Positions 43,401-51,177 of a stretch of 64,000 nt of DNA are shown piece after piece. This DNA comes from Frigoriglobus tundricola. Lineage in GTDB: Bacteria > Planctomycetota > Planctomycetia > Gemmatales > Gemmataceae. The stretch lies in assembly GCF_013128195.2 (NCBI RefSeq), contig NZ_CP053452.2:8494001-8558000 (forward strand), given 5' to 3'. Made by a program: the position numbers and the translations under genes. A model generated the notes under the pieces. It made no database searches, was not told the origin of the DNA, and saw only the letters and a list, made by a program, of their open reading frames with translations. The stretch's first letter is position 1, and the number at the start of each line of letters is the position of its first letter.

Positions 43401-43544
43401 TTCGAGTCGCGTCACACTCCCACTGGCTTGACCGGGCGGAGTGTAGGTCGCGATGAGGCCGGGCTTCAGGTCGGACGGTTCGACCGCACGAGCCGCGCTT
43501 GATGGCAAGAGCGCGAGCGCGCAAAGGAAGATGCGGTATCGCAT
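40437..43544 (-). CDS. Exported pentahaem c-type cytochrome with PA14-like N-terminal domain
   Basis: Protein of 1035 residues with a signal peptide (RIFLCALALLPSSAARA). Residues 25-160 resemble a PA14 carbohydrate-binding sandwich (GYVNVTRSGKYAFAANV, IELFWEGPGF). Five CxxCH haem sites follow: CVRCH, CAACH, CVNCH, CLNCH and CVSCH, each in a cytochrome c-like segment with later Met ligand candidates (TTMPKTF, GRMPHM, TRMPQAF). The C-terminal 250 residues lack haem sites. It fits giant planctomycete cytochromes joined to glycan-binding domains; it may couple electron flow to substrate binding at the cell surface (inference). Confidence 0.85.
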   Translation of the reverse strand: MRYRIFLCALALLPSSAARAVEPSDLKPGLIATYTPPGQASGSVTRLEPTVALALNKNEAPHPRLEQLGRATWKGYVNVTRSGKYAFAANVTGGVLEVKLSGKPVLVLKDGADALQKLSGAAVSLDGGVLPFEATFTATGPAPRIELFWEGPGFIKEPLAYQFLGHLANERTKDFDRDGTLEHGRFKFEELSCVRCHQPTGADKMAKTLAERTGPNLAEIGKRAYPGWIYSWLADPSKLRPHTTMPKTFADTDAGAVERYAVTQYLISLTGKPLDVYKFPTVPPDNLKQSMERGRVLYHVTGCAACHNDPAPRKKKDEEDEKEPLVPADYVYGVNALAGATAKYNLGAVGSKTRPDTLSVFLQNPLKTNPAGRMPHMNLSGGEATDIARYLSRTVDESVTPDNVPVPKEKPTDVLARLPGADKPDAAFDTFSPEKQWAHVGARLFQIRGCVNCHSVDSTGKSAQPHAFASLEKVKAAGATGCLDATPDAAKVPVYKLDPKERDAIVAFVKDGLTGAGSPAPAYQARVALKRFNCLNCHQRDGEGGIPVELADQMRQLERAENADDVRPPVLSGVGHKTRTTWLKSVLTQSGRARPWMQLRMPQYGEPNVGFLPTAIAALEGTVPDDTVHVVERTAAKVAAGRNIVGKGGLGCVSCHDIGGVANTGTRGPDLATINQRVRYEWYERWLSQPLRMAPGTRMPQAFVDGKSTLRSVLDGDPHKQAEAMWAYLALGPGLPLPDGLEPPKGLVIAVRERPEILRTFMPDAGSKGIAVGYPGYTSIAFSADQCRTAYAWNGNFLDASPVWANRGGAPAKLLGQKFWTAPGGHPWGLTANSRIPPDFLARVNNPAFGQPLPLDPPRVYDGPMAVQFDGYSLDKDGKPTFRYHLDETGRDAVLDVAETPFPLKTLFAPGLGRKFEATVPGGFQAWFLAGSTNKEPRVYDAAGKAVKIDPKAETVTAPAVGTRVVLPGDGDRATVLEAAGAPAGSTWRFVPNKGGWLAVLKLPEARAEQKVAFTLNLWALPKDDEGLLKELFGP

Positions 43545-43730
43545 AAGTGCAGTGATTCGTGGAGGTAGGCTGTGTGGCGGGTAGATGTGATTATCCGGAT
43601 GACGCTGGCGATCGCAAGTGGAAACGCTAGGTTAGCGGCCAACCAAAAGTGGCGCGGGGCGGCACGGCTGCCAGAAATGCAACCGGGGCGCCCCGGCCTG
43701 GCACATCACTGACACCAACGAGGAGCGAGG

Positions 43731-44909
43731 ATGTTCGATCTTTCCGCAGTACAAGCGGCGATCCGCGAAGCCGGCTGCGACGGCTGGCTCTTGTACGACT
43801 TCCGCGGCCAGAACCTCCTCGCGCAGCGGGTCGCCGGTGTCGCGCCGAAGCTGTCGCGGCGGTGGTTCTACTTCGTCCCGGCGACCGGCGAACCCAAGAA
43901 GCTCGCGCACGCCATCGAGCCGGCGGCGCTGGACCACCTGCCCGGCAGCAAAATCGTGTACCGGCGCTGGCAGGAACTGGAGGCCGGCGTGGGTGCGCTC
44001 GTTGGCGGCGCGAAACGGGTCGCGATGGAGTACAGCGAGCGGAACAGTAACCCGTACATTGGCCGGGTCGATGCCGGGACCATCGAACTCGTGAAGTCGT
44101 TCGGGTGCGAGATCGTCGCGTCCGGCGACCTGATCCAACAGTTCGAAGCGGTGTGGGACGCGGATCAGGAGAAGTCACACTTCGAGGCCGCGGCGCTGTG
44201 CCGCGCCGCGTACGACGTGGCGTTCGATTTCATCGCGACCGAGATCAGGGCGAAGGGCCACGTGCTCGAAACCGCGGTCCAGGCCCGGATCATGAAGCAC
44301 TTCGCCGATAACGGGATGACCACGTACAGTCCGCCCATCGTCGGCGTCGGTCCGCACAGCGGCGACCCGCACTTCGACACGAGCCCCGCGACCGATCTCC
44401 CGATCGAGCGCGGATCGTGGGTACTGATCGACCTGTGGGCCAAGATGGACCGCCCGCGGTCCGTGTACGCGGACTACACGCGGACGGTCTTCGTCGGCGC
44501 CGCAGTGCCTGAGAAATACACGAAGGTGTTCAACGTGGTGGCCGCGGCCCGCGACGCGGGCATCAAGAAGGTAAAGGACACGTTCGCGGCCGGGCAACCG
44601 CTCCAGGGGTGGGAGGTCGATAACGCGACCCGTGCGGTGATTGAAGCAGCCGGGTACGGCGAATACTTCACCCACCGCACCGGGCACAACATCGGGCAGG
44701 AGGTCCACGGTAACGGCGCGCACATCGACGGGCTCGAAACGCGCGACGACCGCCGCATCATCCGCCGCACCTGCTTCAGCATCGAACCCGGCATCTACCT
44801 CCCGGAGTTCGGCGTGCGGAGCGAGGTGGACGTGTACATCGACGGGGACGGCAAGGTTCACGTCACCGGCGGCGAGCCGCAGACGGAAGTCCACCGCATC
44901 GTGGTGTGA
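43731..44909 (+). CDS. M24-family metallopeptidase (Xaa-Pro aminopeptidase-like)
   Basis: Protein of 392 residues with a creatinase-type N-terminal domain (about 1-150) and a pita-bread catalytic domain. Metal ligands can be read: D in WVLIDLWAKM, D in YADYTRTVF, H in HRTGHNIGQEVHG, E in CFSIEPGIY and E in VRSEVDVYI. These are the five M24 positions. It probably removes N-terminal residues ahead of proline in cytoplasmic peptides. The start has GAGGAG immediately upstream. The typical 'G' after the first metal Asp is replaced by W/A, a family variant. Confidence 0.9.
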   Translation: MFDLSAVQAAIREAGCDGWLLYDFRGQNLLAQRVAGVAPKLSRRWFYFVPATGEPKKLAHAIEPAALDHLPGSKIVYRRWQELEAGVGALVGGAKRVAMEYSERNSNPYIGRVDAGTIELVKSFGCEIVASGDLIQQFEAVWDADQEKSHFEAAALCRAAYDVAFDFIATEIRAKGHVLETAVQARIMKHFADNGMTTYSPPIVGVGPHSGDPHFDTSPATDLPIERGSWVLIDLWAKMDRPRSVYADYTRTVFVGAAVPEKYTKVFNVVAAARDAGIKKVKDTFAAGQPLQGWEVDNATRAVIEAAGYGEYFTHRTGHNIGQEVHGNGAHIDGLETRDDRRIIRRTCFSIEPGIYLPEFGVRSEVDVYIDGDGKVHVTGGEPQTEVHRIVV

Positions 44910-44918
44910 ACGCGCCCG

Positions 44919-45284
44919 TCACGAAGTGAAGAAATCGGGGTCATCGGTGCACGCCGGGTCGTAGTTCAGATCGACCTGGCAATCGCCGGCGGTCGTCACT
45001 TCGAGTTGGAACCCGTGCCAGCGGTGTTGGCCAACGGGACGGGCGGCGTTCAATTCGATTAACTGTAAGGAGATGTCCTTCGGCGTGCTGATGCTGGCGA
45101 CTTCACCGTTCTCCAAATTCGTCCGAATTTTGCTGATGAAGCCACCCTCTTCGTCGAACCGCACATCGAGCAAGACGGTTGCCCACGCACTGCCCGGTCG
45201 TTCACTGTTCGCGAGTGCGAATAACAACCGCCCCAGTTCGCGGATGATCGGGTCGACGCGGAATATGTCGTCAGCCGTCGTCAT
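44919..45284 (-). CDS. Hypothetical protein, YezG/DUF600-like
   Basis: Cytoplasmic protein of 121 residues, acidic, without signal or membrane segment. The pattern WATVLLDVRFDEEG, a central helix and C-terminal WHGFQLEVTTAGDCQVDLNYDP resembles the YezG-like immunity fold, though the match is weak. It ends 10 bp from the M24 peptidase stop (convergent) and lies 4 bp downstream of rarD on the same strand, so it is probably in one transcript with it. Confidence 0.5.
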   Translation of the reverse strand: MTTADDIFRVDPIIRELGRLLFALANSERPGSAWATVLLDVRFDEEGGFISKIRTNLENGEVASISTPKDISLQLIELNAARPVGQHRWHGFQLEVTTAGDCQVDLNYDPACTDDPDFFTS

Positions 45285-45288
45285 CCGC

Positions 45289-46254
45289 CTACCTCCGTAA
45301 CACGGTTCCGGGGACGGGAAGATTGATCGGAGCGGGCTTCAGTTTCCCATGCTTGTGCCGCGCCTGCCAGAGCGCATCGCACACAAAGAGCGCCACCGCG
45401 CTCCACACGCACGCGAACGCGGCGACGGTCTCCGGCGTGAGCTTGTCTCTCTCGCCGAGCCAGAACACGGCGATGAGCACTTGCACGGTCGGTGACACGA
45501 ACTGGATGAAGCTGATCGCCAGCAGCGGGAGCCGGCGGAGCGACAGGGTGAACGTGAGCAGCGGGACCACCGTTACGATCCCGCTGAACGCGATGAGCGC
45601 GTTCAAGCCCCAGTCGTTCGGGGTCATGTGGTTCTGGGCGTTCGCCGAGAGGTACATCAGAAAGCCCAGCGACGGCGGGAGCATCAGCAGCGTTTCCACG
45701 GTCAGGCCGGTCATGCTCTCCACGGGCGCCTGCTTCCGCACCAGCCCGTAGAGCCCGAAGGTGATCGGCAGCGCCACCGCGATCCACGGCAAGTACCCCA
45801 CCGCGAGGCACGGGATCGCGACCCCGATAACGATCAAGGTCAGCGCGGGATAGTGCGCCGGCCGCAACTTTTCACCCAGAAAGAGCGTGGCGAACGCCGC
45901 GTTCACGAGCGGGAGCATGTAGTACCCGAGACTCGCTTCCGTGACGCGGTGCTGGACCGTGGCGTAGATGTACAGCATCCAGTTGAGCGCGAGAAACACC
46001 GCCGACAGCAGCAAGACCAGCACCAGCTTCCGCGACCGCAGGACCCGGAGCAGATCGCGCCCGCCGCCCAGAATAGCTGTTAGCAGCGCCATGACCGGCA
46101 GTGACCACGCGATCCGGTGCGCCAGAATCTCCCATGCGGGCATGTTGAACGACCCGAGGGCGTTGAAGTACAGCGGCACCATCCCCCAGCACGTGTACGC
46201 GACCAGCCCGTACGCCAGCCCGGACCGAAACCTTGCCGCTGTCGGATCAGACAC
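45289..46254 (-). CDS. rarD: RarD-type EamA-family transporter
   Basis: Inner-membrane protein of 321 residues with ten hydrophobic segments in two EamA halves. RarD-type landmarks are GLVAYTCWGMVPLYF near the N-terminus, HRIAWSLPVM, NWMLYIYATVQHRVTEASLGYYM and the late ISFIQFVSPTVQVLIAVF. The drug/metabolite exporter superfamily includes chloramphenicol-sensitivity proteins; the true substrate is unknown. GTG 46254 has a perfect ribosome site (CGGAGGT) and is chosen over a TTG further up. Confidence 0.88.
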   Translation of the reverse strand: MSDPTAARFRSGLAYGLVAYTCWGMVPLYFNALGSFNMPAWEILAHRIAWSLPVMALLTAILGGGRDLLRVLRSRKLVLVLLLSAVFLALNWMLYIYATVQHRVTEASLGYYMLPLVNAAFATLFLGEKLRPAHYPALTLIVIGVAIPCLAVGYLPWIAVALPITFGLYGLVRKQAPVESMTGLTVETLLMLPPSLGFLMYLSANAQNHMTPNDWGLNALIAFSGIVTVVPLLTFTLSLRRLPLLAISFIQFVSPTVQVLIAVFWLGERDKLTPETVAAFACVWSAVALFVCDALWQARHKHGKLKPAPINLPVPGTVLRR

Positions 46255-46340
46255 CGAATACCTCCGGATTGGGAACGCCGCCTTTGTGGGCAACGTTCGC
46301 CTGATTCACGATCCGGTTGATACTGTCTGCTTTGTTTGTT

Positions 46341-46400
46341 TGTGGCACAGGCTTTCTAGCCTGTGTGCCTGGAAACACAAGCTGGAAAGCCTGTGCCACA
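46341..46400. repeat. 26-bp imperfect palindrome, likely dispersed repeat
   Basis: TGTGGCACAGGCTTTCTAGC... (46341-46366) recurs inverted at 46375-46400 with two mismatches and an 8-nt loop. It lies between the Rieske gene stop and rarD. Arms reading TGTGGCACAGGCTTTC are, from memory, a very common planctomycete intergenic palindrome. Confidence 0.75.
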
Positions 46401-46413
46401 AGAACAGACGACC

Positions 46414-47529
46414 TCAACCGTTTTGTGTAAAAGACCCCGTGCCCGCTTGCAACACCCGGCCCAACATCTGGTGGAAGTGGTGCCCGCCGTTCTCGCGCTT
46501 CACGCTGAACCGGCCGGTCGTGTAACTGCGGCTGTTCAGGTTCCGCTGCACCTCTTCGCACACGCCGATGTCTTCTGCCTGTACCTGCTCGGCGACCTCA
46601 ATACTCTGCCGCTTGAAATCGTCCGGTAACGTGTCCGAGAAATAGAAGTCGAACACCACCCGGCAGCGGTCCACGCCCAGCGGCAACACGAGGTTCGTGT
46701 CCATCACGCCGGCGTAGGCGTTGAGCATGAAGTTCGGGTACAGCCACCAGTAGGCCGCGTCACCGGTGCGGGTGCGGCCCGCGTCGCCGTCCGCGGGCTT
46801 CGTCGGGGCCGATTGCAGCACGGTGTTCGCATCGCAGACAGTGCGGTACTCCCGGTAGTCGAGGCTGCCCGCGAGCGCCGGGTGGACCGTGTTCACGTGG
46901 TACCCCCCGTCGAGGTAGTTATCCGCGTACACCTTCCAGTTGCACCCCAGGTCGTAGCTCCTGCGGGCGTACCACTTCAGGCCGTCGAATGCCCTCCGGG
47001 ATTCCGCCCAAGAAACCAACGGACCCAGGAACCTGTCGAGTGGTTCGCGCGGAGGGGTCAAATGCACCCACACGAACGGACCCCACTCCGCGACTGCAAC
47101 GGGCGGCAACCCGTTCTCCTCACGGCGAAAGTTCTGGACCCCATCGAACTCCGGCACGCCCCTCAAATGGCCGCTGAGGTCGTAGGTCCAGCCGTGGTAG
47201 TGACAGCGGAGCTTGGTCGCGGTGCCGCACTCGTCGGTACACACGCGTGCGGCCCGGTGCCGGCACACGTTGAAGAACGCCCGCAGCGTGCCGTCCTCGC
47301 CGCGCACCACCAACACCGGTTCCCCCGCCACGTCCGCAGTGAGGAACTGCCCCGGTTTCGCGACGAAGTCGCGGCGGCCGACCATCTGCCAGGAGCGCGC
47401 GAAAACCGCATCTCGTTCGAGGGCGTCAACTTCGGCGGACGTGTACCACGCGTTCGGAATCGTGCTCGCGCGCTCGAGGGGCGTTTCCGGATCGAACGCG
47501 GCGATAAGACTTTGTAGTGTACCGCTCAC
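46414..47529 (-). CDS. Rieske non-haem iron oxygenase, large (alpha) subunit type
   Basis: Protein of 371 residues. The Rieske 2Fe-2S ligands are in CRHRAARVC and CHYHGWTYD (residues about 88-115). The mononuclear iron site is NYLDGGYHVNTVHP plus a later acidic residue. The overall order matches ring-hydroxylating/choline-monooxygenase-like oxygenases of the SRPBCC group. It needs a reductase not found nearby. Substrate is unknown; possibilities include quaternary amines, aromatic acids or sterols. It is co-directional with rarD, about 160 bp apart. Confidence 0.85.
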   Translation of the reverse strand: MSGTLQSLIAAFDPETPLERASTIPNAWYTSAEVDALERDAVFARSWQMVGRRDFVAKPGQFLTADVAGEPVLVVRGEDGTLRAFFNVCRHRAARVCTDECGTATKLRCHYHGWTYDLSGHLRGVPEFDGVQNFRREENGLPPVAVAEWGPFVWVHLTPPREPLDRFLGPLVSWAESRRAFDGLKWYARRSYDLGCNWKVYADNYLDGGYHVNTVHPALAGSLDYREYRTVCDANTVLQSAPTKPADGDAGRTRTGDAAYWWLYPNFMLNAYAGVMDTNLVLPLGVDRCRVVFDFYFSDTLPDDFKRQSIEVAEQVQAEDIGVCEEVQRNLNSRSYTTGRFSVKRENGGHHFHQMLGRVLQAGTGSFTQNG

Positions 47530-47552
47530 GAGTGTGGGCCTTTCATTGCAAG

Positions 47553-47636
47553 ACCCCTCCCCGACCCCTCAAGGGGAGGGGGGCTTAAGAGCAGCGGGCT
47601 TGAGCCCCTTCCCCTTGGGGGAGGGGTTGGGGAGGG
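47553..47636. repeat. C/G-rich imperfect inverted repeat
   Basis: An arm at 47553-47583 (ACCCCTCCCCGACCCC...) is matched inverted, with small gaps, by 47605-47636. It fills the 116-bp gap between the SDR stop and the Rieske start. Its composition is similar to, but not the same as, the repeat at 32838-32967. Confidence 0.55.
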
Positions 47637-47645
47637 ATCTTCGCT

Positions 47646-48455
47646 TCAGATCGTCACGGACGAGAAGCCGCCATCGACGACGATGTTTTGACCCGTCACG
47701 AAGCCGCTCGCCCGCTGCGACGCGAGCCACACCACGGCCCCGGCGAGTTCTTCTGCGTTCCCGAATCGCCCCATCGGCGTGTGGCCGACGATGGCCGCGC
47801 CGCGCTCGGTGTAGGTGCCGTCGTCCTTCAGCAGCATGCGCCGGTTCTGCTCCGCCGGGAAGAAGCCGGGGCTGATCGCGTTCACGCGCACGCCCTTCGT
47901 CGCCCACTCGCGGGCCAGCCACAGTGTCAGGTTCAGCACCGCCGCCTTGGACGCCGAGTACGCCACCACCCGCGAAAGCGGGATGATCGAGGACATCGAC
48001 GCGATGTTGATGATGCTGCCTTTCCCGGCCGCTACCATCTGCTCACCGAAGATCTGCGACGGGAGGAGCGTGCCGCCGACGAGGTTCAGGTCGAAGACCG
48101 CGTTCCAGCCGTCCAACCCCATTTTGCAGAAGTCGCCGCCGGGCGCGATGGTCCCCTCGGGCTTGTTCCCGCCGGCCCCGTTAATGAGGACGGTGACGTT
48201 ACCCAGTTTCGAGGTGATGGCGTCGCGCGCGGCGCGGAGCGATTCGGGCTTCATCGCATCGGCGGAAACGAAGATCGCCTTTCCGCCGGCCTTCTCAATG
48301 GCCCGAACGCGCTCCGTGCCGCGCTCCGCGCTCCGGCCCACAACGGCGACGGTCGCGCCGGCCGCGGCGAGGGCGTCGGCCATCGCCCCGCCGAGAACGC
48401 CGGTCCCGCCGAGCACCGCGGCCACTTCGCCGGTCAGGTCGAACAGGTTGGTCAT
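47646..48455 (-). CDS. SDR-family oxidoreductase, probable D-fructuronate (mannonate) reductase type
   Basis: Protein of 269 residues with a classical SDR fold: GGTGVLGGAMADAL cofactor loop, NGAGGNKPEG, and the catalytic Ser-Tyr-Lys set in NIASMSS...VAYSASKAAV. The segments FDLNLVGGTLLPSQIFGEQM and GFFPAEQNRRML match the SDR branch annotated as fructuronate reductases. It lies 112 bp after uxaE, so D-fructuronate made by the epimerase could be reduced to D-mannonate with NADH. The start has AAGGAG at ideal spacing. KduD-type activity is an alternative. Confidence 0.75.
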   Translation of the reverse strand: MTNLFDLTGEVAAVLGGTGVLGGAMADALAAAGATVAVVGRSAERGTERVRAIEKAGGKAIFVSADAMKPESLRAARDAITSKLGNVTVLINGAGGNKPEGTIAPGGDFCKMGLDGWNAVFDLNLVGGTLLPSQIFGEQMVAAGKGSIINIASMSSIIPLSRVVAYSASKAAVLNLTLWLAREWATKGVRVNAISPGFFPAEQNRRMLLKDDGTYTERGAAIVGHTPMGRFGNAEELAGAVVWLASQRASGFVTGQNIVVDGGFSSVTI

Positions 48456-48467
48456 AGAAACTCCTTG

Positions 48468-48554
48468 GTTCGTAGTGACCCGCTTCAGCGGGTCGGGGCG
48501 TGGAGTGCCCGACGCAGCAAGGGGTCGGACCCGCCGAAGCGGGTCACCACGAAC
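48468..48554. repeat. 27-bp imperfect inverted repeat inside the uronate operon
   Basis: GTTCGTAGTGACCCGCTTCAG... (48468-48494) recurs inverted at 48528-48554 with two mismatches; each arm is itself palindromic (GACCCGCTTCAGCGGGTC). It occupies almost the whole gap between uxaE and the SDR gene. Confidence 0.7.
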
Positions 48555-48566
48555 GCGTACGCCAAT

Positions 48567-49817
48567 TCACGCCACGAACAGCGGCTTCAGGTGCCGGTCG
48601 TACAGGTTGCCCGTCACGTTCTTCGAGATCGTGGGCTCACACTTCTTCAACATCGCGAGGTACTGCGCGCCCATCTGGGCGGCAATTTTGAAGCCGACGT
48701 GGACCAGTTGCCGGAGCGACGGGTTAAACGCCGGGTTCGCCGGGTCGTGGCGGAGCGCGCCGACGAACTGCTCAGAGGTCCACTCGTTCACCTCGTCCGC
48801 GGCCGGCAGTTCGGTCGTCTTGATGTCGATGACGGTGGCGTAGGGCGCGCACAGCTCGTCCTTCTTGGCGAGCGCCTTGGCGTAAATCGCCTTGGCCAGC
48901 GCCAGCCCCTCGCCGCCGCTCTCCGCGAGGCCGATGACCTCCTCCAGCCACGTGGTGCCCGCGGTCTTCAGGTGCAGGCCGGCGCCGGTCTCGCGGATCG
49001 CGCGGCTCATCGGCCCGTACAGCGAGAACTTGTCGCTGCCCGAGTGAACGCTGAGTTTCAGGTTGGCCGGCAGGCGGAACTTCTTCACCGCGAAGGCGAT
49101 CACGGCGAGGTCGTCGCGGAACTCCTTTTCGAACTGCACGAGGTCGCCGACGTAATCGACGCCCTTGTTGAACCGCCCCGTGAACTTCGGGGCGATGGTC
49201 TGCACCGGCACCTGCTCGTCGGCCAGCGCCGCGAGGATCAGGAGCAGTTCGAGCGGCGTCTGCGGCGCGTCGGTCTCGTCCATCGACACTTCGGTGATGA
49301 AGTTGTCCGACCCCTTCGCCCACGCGATCTTGTTGTAAATCGCGCCCGCGTCCTTCACCGCCTTGAGGTACTTCGCGGCGACCCGCTCCATGTCCGCCGG
49401 GGTGGTGGTGAACGGCTCCGAGACGCCGGGAATGGCCAGCGTGCCGATCAGCTCCGGGTGCCGGTTCACGAAGATCTTCACCGCGTTCGCGCCGGCGGCC
49501 TGCCCGATCGAATCGGCGACGTCAATGGTGTAGAAGTCGCACACGGGCAGGTACCGCTCGACCGTTTCGAGCCGGATGTGGTCCGCGTCCACGTGGTAGG
49601 CGTGGGCCCACTTCAGTTCCTTCACCGCGGCGTCGGCGGAGGCCCGCACGCTGCTCGGTTCGGACCCGATGATGGTGTGTTCGCGGTTCGACTTGTTCCA
49701 GACCGGGATCACCTCCACCCCCTGCGCCGCCGCGAGCTGGCACGCGCGGAGCTGGGCCTTCGCCTGGTGGGCGAACCGGTCCCCGACGCCGACCGAATAC
49801 TTGCCGAGCGTGAGCAT
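48567..49817 (-). CDS. uxaE: Tagaturonate/fructuronate epimerase (UxaE family)
   Basis: Protein of 416 residues matching the UxaE family: MLTLGKYSVGVGDRF at the start, IIGSEPSSVRASAD, YHVDADHIRLETVERY, KFTGRFNKGVDYVGD and LSVHSGSDKFSLYGP. UxaE interconverts D-tagaturonate and D-fructuronate and so links galacturonate breakdown to the glucuronate route. The following SDR gene supplies a matching next step. Start 49817 is fixed by the family N-terminus; the ribosome site is weak. Confidence 0.82.
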   Translation of the reverse strand: MLTLGKYSVGVGDRFAHQAKAQLRACQLAAAQGVEVIPVWNKSNREHTIIGSEPSSVRASADAAVKELKWAHAYHVDADHIRLETVERYLPVCDFYTIDVADSIGQAAGANAVKIFVNRHPELIGTLAIPGVSEPFTTTPADMERVAAKYLKAVKDAGAIYNKIAWAKGSDNFITEVSMDETDAPQTPLELLLILAALADEQVPVQTIAPKFTGRFNKGVDYVGDLVQFEKEFRDDLAVIAFAVKKFRLPANLKLSVHSGSDKFSLYGPMSRAIRETGAGLHLKTAGTTWLEEVIGLAESGGEGLALAKAIYAKALAKKDELCAPYATVIDIKTTELPAADEVNEWTSEQFVGALRHDPANPAFNPSLRQLVHVGFKIAAQMGAQYLAMLKKCEPTISKNVTGNLYDRHLKPLFVA

Positions 49818-49971
49818 GACGCGCGAACCCCGGTGGTGAGTTTGTCGATGTTGTTGTAGCGGAGCGGGGGGCTCTCTCCGAGGAGCCCGGTCGGGTGCGG
49901 AAAAAAGAATGCCAATATACATCTGTGCAAATATCGTGACACATCTCCGACTTTCGTGTGGATTTCCGCGC

Positions 49972-50781
49972 TCACCGCGCCCGGTTTGCTGGGGCCTCGG
50001 GTTTCTTTTCCACCGTTTCCCCCTCGACCTTGTAGAAGTACTGCACCACCGCACCGGTGCTGATGGTCCCGAACGTGTGCCACAACCAGTGGGACCCCAT
50101 CGGCAGGTACCCGGCGCTGTACTGATCGAACAGCCGGAAGAACCAGGCCATCGCGAAGCTGATGACGCCGGCGACCACCCACCCGCCGTGCCGGAACCGC
50201 GTGCGCCAGAGGACGAGGGCGATCGGCGTCAGGACGAGGACCGCGAGCGAGGCGTACGAGAGGTTGATGCTCAGTTGTCGGTTGGTCGGCCGGAGGGTGG
50301 AGAAGAGAACGAGGTTGACAACAAAGTAGACGACCAGCAAAAGTGCGGTTACGACGAACAGTATGGCCAACCGCGTGACGCGTTCGTATCGGTCGAAGAG
50401 ACGGTAGGCCATGTACAGTGCCCCGACGAGCCCCAGCAACGAGATCGGCACGACGTCCAGGTAGAACCAGACGCGCGCCGTCCGGGTTCCGTGGTACAGG
50501 GTGCCGCCGATCCCCCCGGCGAGCAGGATCGGCATGCACGAGATCATGAACGGGTAGTCGCGGTACCGCCCGCGGAGCCGCCAGAGCCAGGCCAGCGCGA
50601 TCCAGATGAAGAAACTGGCCGTGACCGTGTTCCACGGTTCGGCAATGAACGGCGCGTCCGGCGCCGCGGGGTCGGGCGGGGTCTCGACGTAGCGCGGACC
50701 GCGGTCGGGGAGTTGCCCGCCGACCACGAGCCCCCAGTCGGGTTGTGCCACCGGTTCTGCGGTTGCGGGTTGTTCGGGCAT
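49972..50781 (-). CDS. Ceramidase-like (CREST superfamily) membrane protein
   Basis: Protein of 269 residues with about seven hydrophobic helices. CREST-type marks are present: EPWNTVTASFFIW (first motif), LYHGT, the Asp in FYLDVVPISLLG and the paired His in GSHWLWHTFG. These ligate zinc in alkaline ceramidases and PAQR receptors. The Ser normally four residues before the first His is Gly here (GGTLYH), so hydrolase activity is uncertain. Start 50781 has GGAG with 5-nt spacing. A lipid-amide substrate in the envelope is possible. Confidence 0.7.
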   Translation of the reverse strand: MPEQPATAEPVAQPDWGLVVGGQLPDRGPRYVETPPDPAAPDAPFIAEPWNTVTASFFIWIALAWLWRLRGRYRDYPFMISCMPILLAGGIGGTLYHGTRTARVWFYLDVVPISLLGLVGALYMAYRLFDRYERVTRLAILFVVTALLLVVYFVVNLVLFSTLRPTNRQLSINLSYASLAVLVLTPIALVLWRTRFRHGGWVVAGVISFAMAWFFRLFDQYSAGYLPMGSHWLWHTFGTISTGAVVQYFYKVEGETVEKKPEAPANRAR

Positions 50782-51177
50782 ACCGGCTCCAGATTTCTGT
50801 GGCGGAAGGGCAAGAAGAATTCTAAGAAGCGCCGGTGGTCGTGTCGCAAGCCCAGAAATTGCAGTGTTTTGTGGAAATCTGGAATTCCAAAACCCGCGCT
50901 TGACACGCTCGGAACGCTTTCCTAAGAAGCGCCTACCTTTGAGAGTACCTGGTGACACAAGCCGGCCGTTCGGGTGGCCGGATCAGGAACGAGCGATACC
51001 GCACGCGGTGAACCTGGGTTGACCGCTCCCGCTCTACCGACCAGTACGCAGATACCGACCGCGGGAATCGACGCCCGCCCGCGGCCGTGTTCGAGATTGG
51101 AGTTCGGGCCGGTGCACGCCGATAGCAGTGGGGCCATTCGGTCCACCGGCCGTTACCCGTACATGAGGAATGTCCGC
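50782..51177. other. Divergent intergenic region with a promoter candidate
   Basis: TTGACA at 50900-50905, a 17-bp spacer and TAAGAA at 50923-50928 form a plausible rightward sigma-70 promoter for the acidic-protein gene. The 12-mer CTAAGAAGCGCC occurs at 50822-50833 and again at 50922-50933, exactly 100 bp apart. No gene is supported here. Confidence 0.35.

Noticed and set aside
46343..46358. A sigma-54 promoter (TGGCAC with a downstream T-rich box)
   Set aside because: TGGCAC is part of the palindromic repeat arm, and the required GC of the -12 box is missing at the correct spacing.
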